A DNA stretch of 64,000 nt from Adhaeribacter arboris (GTDB taxonomy: Bacteria > Bacteroidota > Bacteroidia > Cytophagales > Hymenobacteraceae), in NCBI RefSeq assembly GCF_003023845.1, contig NZ_PYFT01000001.1, positions 5,704,001 through 5,768,000 of the forward strand, given 5' to 3'. A program made the translations under genes and the position numbers. The stretch's first letter is position 1, and each line of letters starts with the position of its first letter. The notes below the pieces were generated by a model. It was given only the letters and a program-made list of their open reading frames with translations, had not been told where the DNA came from and did not search any database. Shown here piece by piece: positions 1 through 8,502 of the stretch.

Positions 1-116
1 TAATGTAAGCGGGTAAGTTTTCCACAGGGTTACGGATTAAAGTTTTATATTAACCCAAAGGAAATACTACTATAGGTTTTCTCTCTTGCCAAATGGCAGG
101 AAATAAATTTTGAGCT

Positions 117-710
117 TTATTTTTTTAAATATTCTTTGCGGATGCGGCTTAATGAGGTGTCCGTTATGCCTAGGTAAGAAGCAATATGTTTCAGGGGCGC
201 GTGTTGAAAAATCTCCGGATTTGATTTTAGCAGTTGCCCGTAGCGTTCTTCGGCTGTTTCGGTAATGGTGGCGAGCATTCTGTTTTTAAGCCGGGTAAGA
301 ACTTTCACCAAAATAGAACGGCCAAACTCCCGGAATTCGGGAAAGGCATGGAAAAAATGATTTAGCTGTTCGTAGGTAATATACCAGCCTTCGCAATCGG
401 TTAAAGCTTGAATGTTTTCTTGGGAGGCAGTCCGGTTAAAAAAAGAAGATACTTCAAAAACAACGTGCGAACGAGAATAAAAACTGGTGGTAACATCGTT
501 ACCGTGAACATCGTAGGCGAAAGCCCGCATAAAGCCCTTTTCCAGGAAAAGGTATTCGTTACAAACATGGCCTTCTTTTAATTGCAAATTATTTTTAAGA
601 ATAGTTTTCCGCGAAAATTGATTAGCAATTTCAATTGCCTTGGATGAGGGAATAAGCTGGGTACTCTGAAGAAACTGAATCAAGCTTTCCTTCTTCATTT
701 CGTTCAGCAA
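117..710 (-). CDS. Crp/Fnr family transcriptional regulator
   Basis: A 197-residue protein with the family layout. Residues ~20-120 form a cyclic-nucleotide-binding-like beta barrel (the stretch NEYLFLEKGFMRAF is typical), and the C-terminal ~50 residues carry a short helix-turn-helix (LKHIASYLGITDTSLSRIRK). The conserved cAMP phosphate-binding Arg/Ser cassette is not obvious, so the ligand is unknown and may not be a cyclic nucleotide. In Bacteroidota such short Crp-like proteins usually act as single-gene transcription regulators. The gene stands alone; the neighbouring minus-strand gene lies 308 bp upstream of it. Start chosen at the first Met; MKKES four codons later is an alternative. 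Confidence 0.85.
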   Translation of the reverse strand: MLNEMKKESLIQFLQSTQLIPSSKAIEIANQFSRKTILKNNLQLKEGHVCNEYLFLEKGFMRAFAYDVHGNDVTTSFYSRSHVVFEVSSFFNRTASQENIQALTDCEGWYITYEQLNHFFHAFPEFREFGRSILVKVLTRLKNRMLATITETAEERYGQLLKSNPEIFQHAPLKHIASYLGITDTSLSRIRKEYLKK

Positions 711-846
711 TTAAGGTTACAGGAGAAATTGTTTACGCTCATTTACAATCAAATCGGAAAATAAGCAAAATAGCTGAGTTTTAGTAATTGCCGTCGGTTA
801 TTTCTAAGAATAACGGGTTCTTTGAATAAAACTTTCGCCCGAAAGA

Positions 847-894
847 ACCGGCAATTGGGGCCGGACAGCTAAATCTTTCTAAGCACATTTAGGC
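847..894 (+). repeat. Degenerate ~45 bp repeat, copy 1
   Basis: Shares ACCGGCAAT, then GCCGGA, then a TTTCT-A-GCACATTT block, in the same order and orientation as 2317-2357. The two copies bracket the metallo-hydrolase gene pair. Spacing between the blocks differs by several bases, so this is an alignment by eye rather than an exact repeat. Confidence 0.4.
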
Positions 895-958
895 AACCGG
901 AACGGCCGCTTTTTTTAATAGACTTTGTAATTAGCCCGTTTGTATTGCTTAAAACTAT

Positions 959-986
959 AAAAGCAGACTTTTGGGTCTGCTTTTTT
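959..986 (-). terminator. Rho-independent terminator of the metallo-hydrolase gene
   Basis: A 9 bp stem (AAAGCAGAC / GTCTGCTTT) with a short loop lies about 33 bp past the stop of the minus-strand gene ending at 1019. Runs of A on one side and T on the other would let it work in either direction. Confidence 0.7.
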
Positions 987-1018
987 ATATTCTCTACCAT
1001 AGCCTACTATTAGCTACC

Positions 1019-2056
1019 TCACGGATAATTATTCGTTGTTTCTTCGGAGTAGGTCGGGTAACTATCGGTATTGTCGTCGAGAGTATCTAAGAATCGTTTC
1101 GATTGTTTGCGGCGACTAATAGCTAAAACAGCCATGCCGGCCAAGGCTACCAACCCCGCTGTTACCAATGCTTTAGGTACCGCCGGGTTCGATACCGCAG
1201 GAGGCAATTTTACTACTCCTCGCTCATCGGTTACTGCGGGCTCATTCACGTAACGGCCCGAAGTGGGAACCGCTAATTGATCGAAATAATGCACCAGTTC
1301 ATCTAGTTCAAATAACATGGTTTCGCCTTGCATGGGCATGCCATGACCACTAGCCACAATCTCCGGGCGTAAATCGGCCAGCTTTTCTACCGAATTCCGG
1401 GCTGCTTCCCAATCGCTGGTATAATACGAAGGTGGTCCATGAATTTCTTTCCGGTCGGTCATAACCGCAATCGCCGATTCAGGTTCGCGGGTACTAAAAG
1501 CATCACCCACAATTAAGGTTCGGTCACTGTCGCGGAATAAAGATACGTGACCCGCGGTGTGGCCGGGTGTATGCAGCCAGCGCCAGCCCAGTAAACCGGG
1601 CACCGATCCATCCGAAGGCAAAGCTTGTACTTGTCCGGTTACATCAATGGGTTTTTTCGGATACAGCCAGGCCATATACGCCATGGCGCCCCCGCCTACG
1701 GTAGGGTCGGGTGGGGGATACGACGATAAGCCCGTTAAATAAGGCATCTCTAAAGAGTGGGCATAAATAGGTACTTGCCACTCCGCTGCTAATTCTTTTA
1801 AAGCACCTACGTGATCGAAGTGCCCGTGCGTGAGAATGATTGCCGTAGGGCGGGTTCCTTTGCCGTACAAGCCTTCCGCGATATGTTTAATTTTACCCGC
1901 TGAACCATACAAACCCGCATCTACCAATACCCAGGAGTCATCGGAGTTACTCACCAGAAACAGGTTTACAAACACAATCTTAATTCCGGTAACGCCCGGC
2001 GCCACCGGAAAATGATTTTTATCCTTCGGGGATACTTTACCTGCAGTTGTTTCCAT
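1019..2056 (-). CDS. MBL-fold metallo-hydrolase with C-terminal membrane anchor
   Basis: A 345-residue metallo-beta-lactamase-fold protein. The metal-binding motif THGHFDHVG places H77, H79, D81 and H82, and HTPGHTAGH further on supplies the next His ligand. No signal peptide is seen. After ~290 residues comes a hydrophobic segment (~residues 295-315, VTAGLVALAGMAVLAI) followed by a basic stretch and a polar Thr/Ser/Tyr-rich tail. This suggests a catalytic domain tethered to the inner membrane, with the side of the membrane unresolved. Substrate unknown; glyoxalase-II-like or quinolone-signal-hydrolase-like roles are possible. The small acidic gene 12 bp upstream is probably co-transcribed. 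Confidence 0.85.
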   Translation of the reverse strand: METTAGKVSPKDKNHFPVAPGVTGIKIVFVNLFLVSNSDDSWVLVDAGLYGSAGKIKHIAEGLYGKGTRPTAIILTHGHFDHVGALKELAAEWQVPIYAHSLEMPYLTGLSSYPPPDPTVGGGAMAYMAWLYPKKPIDVTGQVQALPSDGSVPGLLGWRWLHTPGHTAGHVSLFRDSDRTLIVGDAFSTREPESAIAVMTDRKEIHGPPSYYTSDWEAARNSVEKLADLRPEIVASGHGMPMQGETMLFELDELVHYFDQLAVPTSGRYVNEPAVTDERGVVKLPPAVSNPAVPKALVTAGLVALAGMAVLAISRRKQSKRFLDTLDDNTDSYPTYSEETTNNYP

Positions 2057-2068
2057 AATTTAAAATGA

Positions 2069-2287
2069 TTAGCTGTCTTCGCGGCCGGCAATACTTTCTT
2101 CGTTTCCCTGGTCATGCGAGCTGTTTTCGTCACCGTCCGTAGATTTAGCGCCCTGGCCGCCCTGGCCGTGTTGCGAGTAATCGGTACCGCCTTCTTCCTC
2201 GTGGTTTGGGGTGTTTATATTTTGTTGATCGGGAGCAGAAACAATTTCTTTTTCATTATCAGGTGATTTCTGTTCTTTATTTTCCAT
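2069..2287 (-). CDS. Small acidic hydrophilic protein
   Basis: 72 residues, rich in Glu, Asp, Gln, Gly, Ser and Asn, with no Cys, no membrane segment and no recognisable domain; probably disordered. It ends 12 bp before the start of the membrane-anchored metallo-hydrolase gene on the same strand, so the two are likely one transcript. I do not recognise the family. Reality rests on operon position, a clean ATG start and composition typical of small Bacteroidota stress-type proteins. Confidence 0.6.
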   Translation of the reverse strand: MENKEQKSPDNEKEIVSAPDQQNINTPNHEEEGGTDYSQHGQGGQGAKSTDGDENSSHDQGNEESIAGREDS

Positions 2288-2316
2288 AGTTTAGGTTTTA
2301 AGAATGAAACAAAAAC

Positions 2317-2357
2317 ACCGGCAATAGCGCCGGAACTTTTCTTACGCACATTTGCGC
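2317..2357 (+). repeat. Degenerate ~45 bp repeat, copy 2
   Basis: Same block order as 847-894 (ACCGGCAAT, GCCGGA, TTTCTTACGCACATTT). It also contains a small CCGGC/GCCGG stem. Confidence 0.4.
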
Positions 2358-2683
2358 CTAAAGTCTATAAACCCCATTAAAAAAGTACGAAGTTACTTAA
2401 AAGCAAGCCACAAAAGAGTTGTTTTTATTAGTTAAAAAGGTAAAATATCCGAATGGCTGACCAGTAGAAATTAGTATAATGAACATCAGGAGCTAATCCT
2501 TAAACAATGAGCCTGGTACCCCATTGGGCATCGGAAAAAATCTAGAAGTGAGCTGTTTTGGTAATAGCTTAATTATCGACGAAATAACTACTGTGCAATA
2601 GATAAATGTGCTGCTTAACTTTCGGGATTCTCCTTTTTTAATGAGTAATTTTTGCATCCATTTTTCTTTCTGACTAAGTTCGG

Positions 2684-2723
2684 TTTTACCCGCGTTTTGT
2701 CTTAGAACAAAGCGCGGGTAAAA
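2684..2723. repeat. 17 bp stem hairpin upstream of the M16 protease gene
   Basis: Arms 2684-2700 (TTTTACCCGCGTTTTGT) and 2707-2723 pair with one G-T-type mismatch around a ~6 nt loop. There is no downstream T run on the plus strand; on the minus strand the arm itself ends in TTTT. It could be a terminator-like element, a 5'-UTR structure of the protease mRNA, or a dispersed repeat. Confidence 0.6.
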
Positions 2724-2819
2724 GAATGTGATTGGTGGAGAAGGGTTTTCACCCGGAACAGAGTAATAATATGAGAAAGATTTTTTATAATTACAGAAAG
2801 ATAATTTTTCTCAGATTAT

Positions 2820-5786
2820 ATGTTTCAAAAAGTAAAATTAGTGCTTTGTGGTTGGGCGGTTCTAGCCTTATCCTTGCCAATCAACGCTCAAAAAACGGGT
2901 TCAGCGTTAAAGCCCGTCGAAAAAGTTGCCCGTAAAGGCAGCGAACTGGTTATTCCCTACGAAAAGTACGTGCTTCCTAATGGTCTTACGCTGGTAGTAC
3001 ACGAAGATCATTCCGACCCGATAGTACACGTGGATGTAACCTACCACGTAGGTTCGGCGCGCGAAGAAGTGGGTAAATCCGGTTTTGCGCATTTCTTTGA
3101 ACACATGATGTTTCAGGGCAGTGACCACGTGGCCGATGAAGAACATTTTAAAATTGTAACGAATGCCGGAGGTACTCTCAACGGTTCTACCAATAAAGAC
3201 CGGACTAATTACTACGAAACTATTCCTAGTAATCAACTCGAAACAGCTTTGTGGTTGGAAGCCGACCGCATGGGCTTTTTACTCGATGTTGTTACCCAGA
3301 AGAAATTTGAAATACAGCGGTCTACCGTTAAAAATGAGCGGGGCCAGAATTACGATAACCGGCCTTATGGGTTAGTAGGGGAAACTACTGCCCGAACCTT
3401 GTATCCGTATGGGCATCCGTATTCGTGGTTAACCATTGGTTACATCGAAGACCTGAACCGCGTAAACGTGGATGATCTGAAAAACTTTTTCCTGCGTTGG
3501 TACGGTCCCAATAATGCTACGGTTACCGTGGGTGGCGACGTGAATCCGAAAGACGTGGTAAAAATGGTAGAAAAGTACTTCGGCTCCATTCCACGTGGTC
3601 CGGAAGTAAAAAATAGGAAATTAGCCGCGGTTACTTTACCGCAGGACCGCTATGTGTCTTACGAAGACAATGTCCGGTTCCCGCTTTTGCAAATGGTATT
3701 TCCCACCGTGCCCAACCGCCATCCTGATGAAGCGCCATTAGATTGCTTAGCCGAAATTTTAGGCGGCGGTAAAAACTCCATTTTATATAAAAATTTAATT
3801 AAAGAACAAAAAGCAGTGCAGGCCGATGCCAGCCATCCGGCTTCTGAATTAGCCGGCGAGTTTACCCTTCGGGTACTGCCTTTCCCGGGCCAGACTTTAG
3901 CCGACATGGAAAAAATGGTACGGGCCTCCTTACAAGAATTTGAAAAAACCGGCGTTACCGACGATGCTATTACCCGCTTTAAAGCCAAATACGAATCCGA
4001 TATTATTAACAGCCTGGAGAGCGTAGCCGGTAAAGTATCGCAGTTAGCGGCTAACCAAACGTATACCGGCAGCCCTAATTACCTGCCTACCGACTACAAG
4101 GTGCACATGGCCGTAACTAAAGCCGATGTGATGCGGGTGTATAACCAATACATCAAAAACAAGCACGCCGTTATTTTAAGTGTGGTGCCAAAAGGACAAG
4201 CCCAGGCCGTAGCCAAACCCGATAATTTTAAACCTACTACCGATGGGTACAAAGCGCCAGCCGACCAATACGCTGGCCTGAAATACGTAAAACCGAAAGA
4301 TAATTTCGACCGGAGCCAACGGCCGGGAGCCGGTAAAAACCCGGTGGTAACAGTGCCTCCTTTTTACCGCGATAACTTGCCGAATGGTATTAAAATAATT
4401 GGTACCGAAAACAAAGAAGTACCCATGGTTACGCTGCTGTTTAGTATGCAGGGCGGCCATAAATTATCGGCTAAAGATCCTTCCCGAGCCGGAATTGCCT
4501 CCTTAATGGCGGCCATGCTCAACGAATCTACGGAGAAATATACCGCCGAAGATATTAACAGTCAGCTTGAAAAACTAGGTAGCAGTATCTCCGTATCGGG
4601 TGGCACGGAAGCTATTAACGTTACCGTAGAATCGCAGGTAAAGAACCTGGATGCTACGCTGGCTTTGCTCGAAGAACGCCTATTACGTCCGCGCTTTGAT
4701 CCGGTTGATTTTGAACGTTTGAAAAAACAGCGCCTCGAAGCGATTGCCAACCAGGCTACTCAGCCTACCGTTATTGCCGATAACGTGTACAATAAATTAC
4801 TTTACGGCGAAGGTAATATTTTAGCGGTTCCGGCTATTGGTACCGCCGCCACGGTGAATACTATTACTTTGGAGGATATAAAGAATTTTTACCGCGAAAA
4901 TTTCTCACCTTCGGTTACAAATCTGGTCATTGTGGGCGATATCAAGCAACAGGATATTAAGCCGAAGCTGGCCTTTTTAGAAAAGTGGACGGCTAAACCA
5001 GTAACCATGCCGGTACTGCCACCCATGCCTTCCGGGGATAAATCTAAAATTTATTTGGTAGATAAAGAAAAAGCGGCCCAGTCCGAAATCCGGATTGGTT
5101 ATTTAGCGTTGCCTTATGATGCTACCGGCGAGTACTATAAGTCCGGGTTAATGAACTACATTTTGGGCGGTAACTTTAATAGCCGGATTAACTTAAATCT
5201 GCGCGAAGCGAAAGGCTATACGTACGGCGCCCGTTCGGGATTTTCGGGTACTGAGTTGGTAGGACCTTTTACCGCTCAGGCGGGGGTGCGAGCCAATGTG
5301 TCGGATAGTGCGGTAGTAGAATTCTTGAAAGAAATAAAAACTTTCCGCAGCGAAGGTATTCACGACGACGAATTGGCTTTCCTGAAAAGCTCGGTAGGAC
5401 AACGAGATGCTTTGAAATATGAAACCCCGTATCAGAAAGCAGTTTTCCTGAACAATATCATTAAATATAATTTAGATGCCGACTTTGTAAAGAAGCAAAA
5501 CGAAATTTTGCAAAATATCACCAAAGAAGAAATCAATACTTTAGCGAAGAAAAATCTGCCGCTGGAAAAAATGAACATTATGCTGGTGGGCGATAAGGCA
5601 TTAATTAAACCTGGACTAGAAAAATTGGGCTACGAAGTGGTAGAGTTAGATACCGAAGGCAACCAAGTGAAGCAAACGGCAACGCCGACCGCTCCGGTTA
5701 CCCCGGCTACGCCTGCTCCCGCTGAGAAAAACAAAAAAGCGCCGGCCAAACCACGTAAATCCATGCCGGAAATTCGGACATCGTAA
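2820..5786 (+). CDS. M16 family zinc peptidase, two-domain
   Basis: 988 residues with a signal peptide (residues 1-23, ending SLPINAQ), so it acts in the periplasm or outer membrane. The N-terminal half is a catalytic M16 unit: inverted zinc motif HFFEH (H91, E94, H95) with the third ligand in KNERGQ (E173). The second half, from ~residue 500, has the M16 fold pattern but no HxxEH, as is normal for the inactive partner half of pitrilysin-like fusions. A Pro/Ala/Lys-rich tail (~residues 950-988) is unusual and probably disordered. Family role: breakdown of peptides or small proteins. Single gene followed by a strong terminator. Confidence 0.93.
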   Translation: MFQKVKLVLCGWAVLALSLPINAQKTGSALKPVEKVARKGSELVIPYEKYVLPNGLTLVVHEDHSDPIVHVDVTYHVGSAREEVGKSGFAHFFEHMMFQGSDHVADEEHFKIVTNAGGTLNGSTNKDRTNYYETIPSNQLETALWLEADRMGFLLDVVTQKKFEIQRSTVKNERGQNYDNRPYGLVGETTARTLYPYGHPYSWLTIGYIEDLNRVNVDDLKNFFLRWYGPNNATVTVGGDVNPKDVVKMVEKYFGSIPRGPEVKNRKLAAVTLPQDRYVSYEDNVRFPLLQMVFPTVPNRHPDEAPLDCLAEILGGGKNSILYKNLIKEQKAVQADASHPASELAGEFTLRVLPFPGQTLADMEKMVRASLQEFEKTGVTDDAITRFKAKYESDIINSLESVAGKVSQLAANQTYTGSPNYLPTDYKVHMAVTKADVMRVYNQYIKNKHAVILSVVPKGQAQAVAKPDNFKPTTDGYKAPADQYAGLKYVKPKDNFDRSQRPGAGKNPVVTVPPFYRDNLPNGIKIIGTENKEVPMVTLLFSMQGGHKLSAKDPSRAGIASLMAAMLNESTEKYTAEDINSQLEKLGSSISVSGGTEAINVTVESQVKNLDATLALLEERLLRPRFDPVDFERLKKQRLEAIANQATQPTVIADNVYNKLLYGEGNILAVPAIGTAATVNTITLEDIKNFYRENFSPSVTNLVIVGDIKQQDIKPKLAFLEKWTAKPVTMPVLPPMPSGDKSKIYLVDKEKAAQSEIRIGYLALPYDATGEYYKSGLMNYILGGNFNSRINLNLREAKGYTYGARSGFSGTELVGPFTAQAGVRANVSDSAVVEFLKEIKTFRSEGIHDDELAFLKSSVGQRDALKYETPYQKAVFLNNIIKYNLDADFVKKQNEILQNITKEEINTLAKKNLPLEKMNIMLVGDKALIKPGLEKLGYEVVELDTEGNQVKQTATPTAPVTPATPAPAEKNKKAPAKPRKSMPEIRTS

Positions 5787-5810
5787 GTAAACGGCGTACC
5801 TGAAATGTAG

Positions 5811-5840
5811 AAAGCCCTTGCCACCGCAAGGGCTTTTGCT
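5811..5840 (+). terminator. Rho-independent terminator after the M16 gene
   Basis: 11 bp stem AAAGCCCTTGC / GCAAGGGCTTT with a 4 nt loop, followed by T-rich sequence, 24 bp past the stop. Confidence 0.85.
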
Positions 5841-5879
5841 TTAAATAAGTTTTTATATTTACGGCTTCTTTTAGGAACT

Positions 5880-6512
5880 ATGAAAAAAGAACTTGCCCTG
5901 GAAACCTGGAACCGCAGGGAGCATTTTCAGTTTTTTTCTCAATTTGAGGAGCCTTTTTTTAGTTTGGTAGTGAACGTAGACTGCGCCAAAGCTTATAAAA
6001 ATGCTAAAACCCAGAATTTGCCTTTTTATTTGTATTACTTGTATTTGTCGTTAACGGCAGCTAATAAAATGGAAGCCTTCCGGTACCGGATAGAAGCAGA
6101 TAAAGTTGTTTGCTACGATGCCGTGCATGCCTCGCCCACCGTTCTGCGCGACGACCATACTTTTGGTTTTTCTTTTCTGCCGTATCAACCTACGTTTGCC
6201 GCGTTTTTACCGCTCGCCCACCAGGAAATACAAACCGTTAAAGCAGGCAGTGGTTTAGGCTTAACCGAAAATACGAGCCGGGTAGATGTGATTCATTTTT
6301 CTTCTATTCCGTGGATTACTTTTACGGCGCTAACCCATGCCCGCAGTTTTACTTATAAAGATAGTGTACCTAAAATCTCTTTTGGAAAATACTTTTGGGA
6401 GCAAGATAAATTGTGGTTGCCGGTTTCAGTTACAGTGCATCATGGTTTAATGGATGGTTACCACGTGGGTGAATACTTGGCTACTTTTCAGGAATTGTTA
6501 AATCAAGAATAA
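5880..6512 (+). CDS. Chloramphenicol acetyltransferase-like protein
   Basis: 210 residues with the type A CAT fold. The catalytic motif HHGLMDG is present (H188, D192), followed by GYHVGEYL. The SSIPWITFTAL stretch (~141-151) matches the CAT substrate and CoA-site region, and FGKYFWEQDKLWLPVSVTVHH the trimer-interface strands. Length is typical of CatA (~213-220). Whether it acetylates chloramphenicol cannot be told: chromosomal Bacteroidota homologues are widespread and may have other substrates. Its stop codon overlaps the start of the next gene by one base (TAATG), so the HAD gene is translationally coupled. Confidence 0.85.
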   Translation: MKKELALETWNRREHFQFFSQFEEPFFSLVVNVDCAKAYKNAKTQNLPFYLYYLYLSLTAANKMEAFRYRIEADKVVCYDAVHASPTVLRDDHTFGFSFLPYQPTFAAFLPLAHQEIQTVKAGSGLGLTENTSRVDVIHFSSIPWITFTALTHARSFTYKDSVPKISFGKYFWEQDKLWLPVSVTVHHGLMDGYHVGEYLATFQELLNQE

Positions 6513-7222
6513 TGGAAACGAACGAATTACAAGCTATAAAAGTAATTGCCTTCGATGCCGACGATACGCTTTGGGTAAACGAAACCATTTTTACCTATAC
6601 CCAGGAACGGTTTATAGAAGTACTGGCGCCTTACGTAGATTCACAAACGCTGGAGGCCAAACTTTACGAAATTGAACTCCGCAACCTGAGCCTTTTTGGC
6701 TACGGCATTAAAGGTTTTATTTTATCTATGATCGAAACGGCCATTGAGCTTACAACAGGTAAAATCTCCGGCCAAGAAGTTCAGCAAATTATTAATCTGG
6801 GTAAAGTAATGCTGGATCATCCGGTAGAAGTTCTACCGAATGTGCAAGAAACGCTGGAGAAACTACAGGATAAATATACCCTTATCCTTATTACCAAAGG
6901 CGACTTATTTGACCAGGAAAGTAAGATCGCCCGCTCCGGTCTGGGCGATTATTTTAGTAAATTAGAAATTCTGAGCGAGAAAAACGAAGAAGCCTACCAG
7001 CGGGTGTTAAAACGAAATAACATTGCCGTGGAAGAATTTTTAATGGTGGGCAATTCGTTAAAATCGGATGTGCTACCTGTATGTAACTTAGGAGCACGCG
7101 CCATTTATATTCCCTTTCATACTACCTGGGTGCATGAACAGGTAAATTTAGATAAAGACCACCAACTTACTTACGTAGAACTGCCCGATATTAGTTTATT
7201 ACCCAAATATTTGAATCTATAA
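6512..7222 (+). CDS. HAD family hydrolase
   Basis: 236 residues of the haloacid-dehalogenase superfamily. Motif I is FDADDTLW (D15, D17), motif II lies in LILITKGD, and motif IV is GNSLKSDV. The helical cap between motifs I and II (~residues 25-105) resembles the YjjG/phosphoglycolate-phosphatase type. Predicted cytoplasmic phosphatase of a small phosphorylated metabolite; the substrate cannot be named. It overlaps the CAT-like gene by one base, which suggests a two-gene operon. Confidence 0.9.
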   Translation: METNELQAIKVIAFDADDTLWVNETIFTYTQERFIEVLAPYVDSQTLEAKLYEIELRNLSLFGYGIKGFILSMIETAIELTTGKISGQEVQQIINLGKVMLDHPVEVLPNVQETLEKLQDKYTLILITKGDLFDQESKIARSGLGDYFSKLEILSEKNEEAYQRVLKRNNIAVEEFLMVGNSLKSDVLPVCNLGARAIYIPFHTTWVHEQVNLDKDHQLTYVELPDISLLPKYLNL

Positions 7223-7286
7223 ATCAGTCTAGATGCAACAGCCTTTAGAAATTTACTAATTTGATTAAAGTAACAGAAAGTTAAAC

Positions 7287-7784
7287 TTACGGACGGTTAT
7301 TGGAAGAGGGTTGGCCTTCGGTTAGCTCAAAATCAAATTTTAAGGCCATTAAGCGGAGTTGCTCCTTTATTCTTTTTAAGTTTTTCCGGCGGCTGATTAT
7401 TCTTAAATCAATTAAATGGTACTCCCCGTTTTTTAAATGTAAGCGTAAAGAGAGTGGCGCAATATGCAGGTGGGCAACGTCTTCGAAAGAGTAAACCGTT
7501 TTCGGCCGGAAGTGTCCCCGTTTTAAAACAATGTAGGCCGGTGTAATCTCAAAATAAGATTGGGTGCCAAAAATAGGGGTGTTCTGCGACAAAATGTAAA
7601 TTAAATAACCAATGGCAAAGGTTAAGAAAACGTAGTGTAGGAAATGGCTATCGTTGGTGGGGCTGTCGGTGAAAAGAAAAAAGATGGCGTAGATCAGTAA
7701 AAAAAACGCCAAAGCTAATTGTACTCCAAACGAAACCCGGGCATTCCGGGATGGCCGCAGGCCTACGCGTACCAATGATTTCAT
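7287..7784 (-). CDS. Two-TM membrane protein with PH-like domain
   Basis: 165 residues. Two hydrophobic helices (~21-40 and ~48-67) are followed by a beta-rich cytosolic domain (FEITPAYIVLKRGHFRPKTVYSFEDVAHLHI) that resembles bacterial PH/YdbT-like domains in its pattern of short strands. No catalytic motif. It faces the HAD gene convergently with a 64 bp gap. Function unknown. Confidence 0.7.
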   Translation of the reverse strand: MKSLVRVGLRPSRNARVSFGVQLALAFFLLIYAIFFLFTDSPTNDSHFLHYVFLTFAIGYLIYILSQNTPIFGTQSYFEITPAYIVLKRGHFRPKTVYSFEDVAHLHIAPLSLRLHLKNGEYHLIDLRIISRRKNLKRIKEQLRLMALKFDFELTEGQPSSNNRP

Positions 7785-7843
7785 ATAAATTAATTAGGTA
7801 AGTAAAAGTTTAGCGGCCCCAAAACAGACCGCTAAACGCTAAT

Positions 7844-8281
7844 TTATGCATTTTTAAGCAGTGCCTGCAAGGTAATTTCGGGCACGCCCCCTAAGGCCTG
7901 CGAAACCGGGCAGCCTTTTTTGGCGGTTTGCGCGTGTTGCTGTAAATCCTCGTCGCTGAGGCCGGCTACCTGAACTTCAGTGGTAACATCAATCCGGTCG
8001 ATAAACGGACCTTCGCCTTTGCGGCCCAAATGCACTTTGGCCGAAGTGCGAATACTATCTGCCGGATGACCGGCTTGCTCCAGTAAACTGCTCAGAAACA
8101 TAGAATAACAGCTCGCCAGGGCCGCCCCGATTAATTCTTCCGGATTAGTACCGTTCGGATCGTTTTCGAAGCGGGTACGAAAAGTATAGGCGGTATTTAA
8201 AGCGCCGCTTTCGGTAGATACCGTGCCGTTACCGTTTTTTAATCCGCCGTTCCAAACAGCGTTTCCTGTTGTAAATGCCAT
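7844..8281 (-). CDS. OsmC family peroxidase-like protein
   Basis: The reading frame could begin at 8341, but the first 20 residues are out of family; MAFTTGNAVWNGG at 8281 gives the normal ~145-residue OsmC protein. Both redox cysteines are present (GAALASCYSMFL and KKGCPVSQAL), together with the conserved NPEEL segment. OsmC proteins are cytoplasmic dimers that reduce organic hydroperoxides using a reactive Cys pair. Single gene. Confidence 0.92.
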   Translation of the reverse strand: MAFTTGNAVWNGGLKNGNGTVSTESGALNTAYTFRTRFENDPNGTNPEELIGAALASCYSMFLSSLLEQAGHPADSIRTSAKVHLGRKGEGPFIDRIDVTTEVQVAGLSDEDLQQHAQTAKKGCPVSQALGGVPEITLQALLKNA

Positions 8282-8502
8282 AGTTTTAAAAGTTAGATTG
8301 TCGAATGCTTGAATACGCGATTTAAGTAAAATAAGTAACAAAGTAAAGGAGAGTAATGCGGGTTTGTTCAGTTAGCGGGTATCCGAAGAAAGGTTAAGAG
8401 CCAATACAGATTGCTCAAGGTTATTCAAAAACTGGCTAAGAACATGACAACTATGAGTGAATATCCCTACCTTTACCAACCGCAAAGTGTTTATCGTAAA
8501 AT

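Larger units (their letters stand above)
711..1018. other. Intergenic region with terminator and repeat copy
   Basis: No gene is visible. The stretch holds an 8 bp inverted repeat (GGTTCTTT at 816-823 and AAAGAACC at 842-849), one copy of a ~45 bp repeat (847-894) whose relative lies at 2317-2357, and the terminator at 959-986. Confidence 0.6.
2288..2819. other. Intergenic region between divergent genes
   Basis: No gene seen. It should contain the promoters of the small acidic gene (minus) and the M16 protease gene (plus), but no exact TAnnTTTG element was found. It holds the second ~45 bp repeat copy (2317-2357) and a strong hairpin (2684-2723). Confidence 0.5.

Noticed and set aside
5880-6512. 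Chloramphenicol resistance determinant
   Set aside because: The catalytic motif is intact, but chromosomal CAT-like proteins of Bacteroidota often have unknown substrates and no mobile element is nearby.
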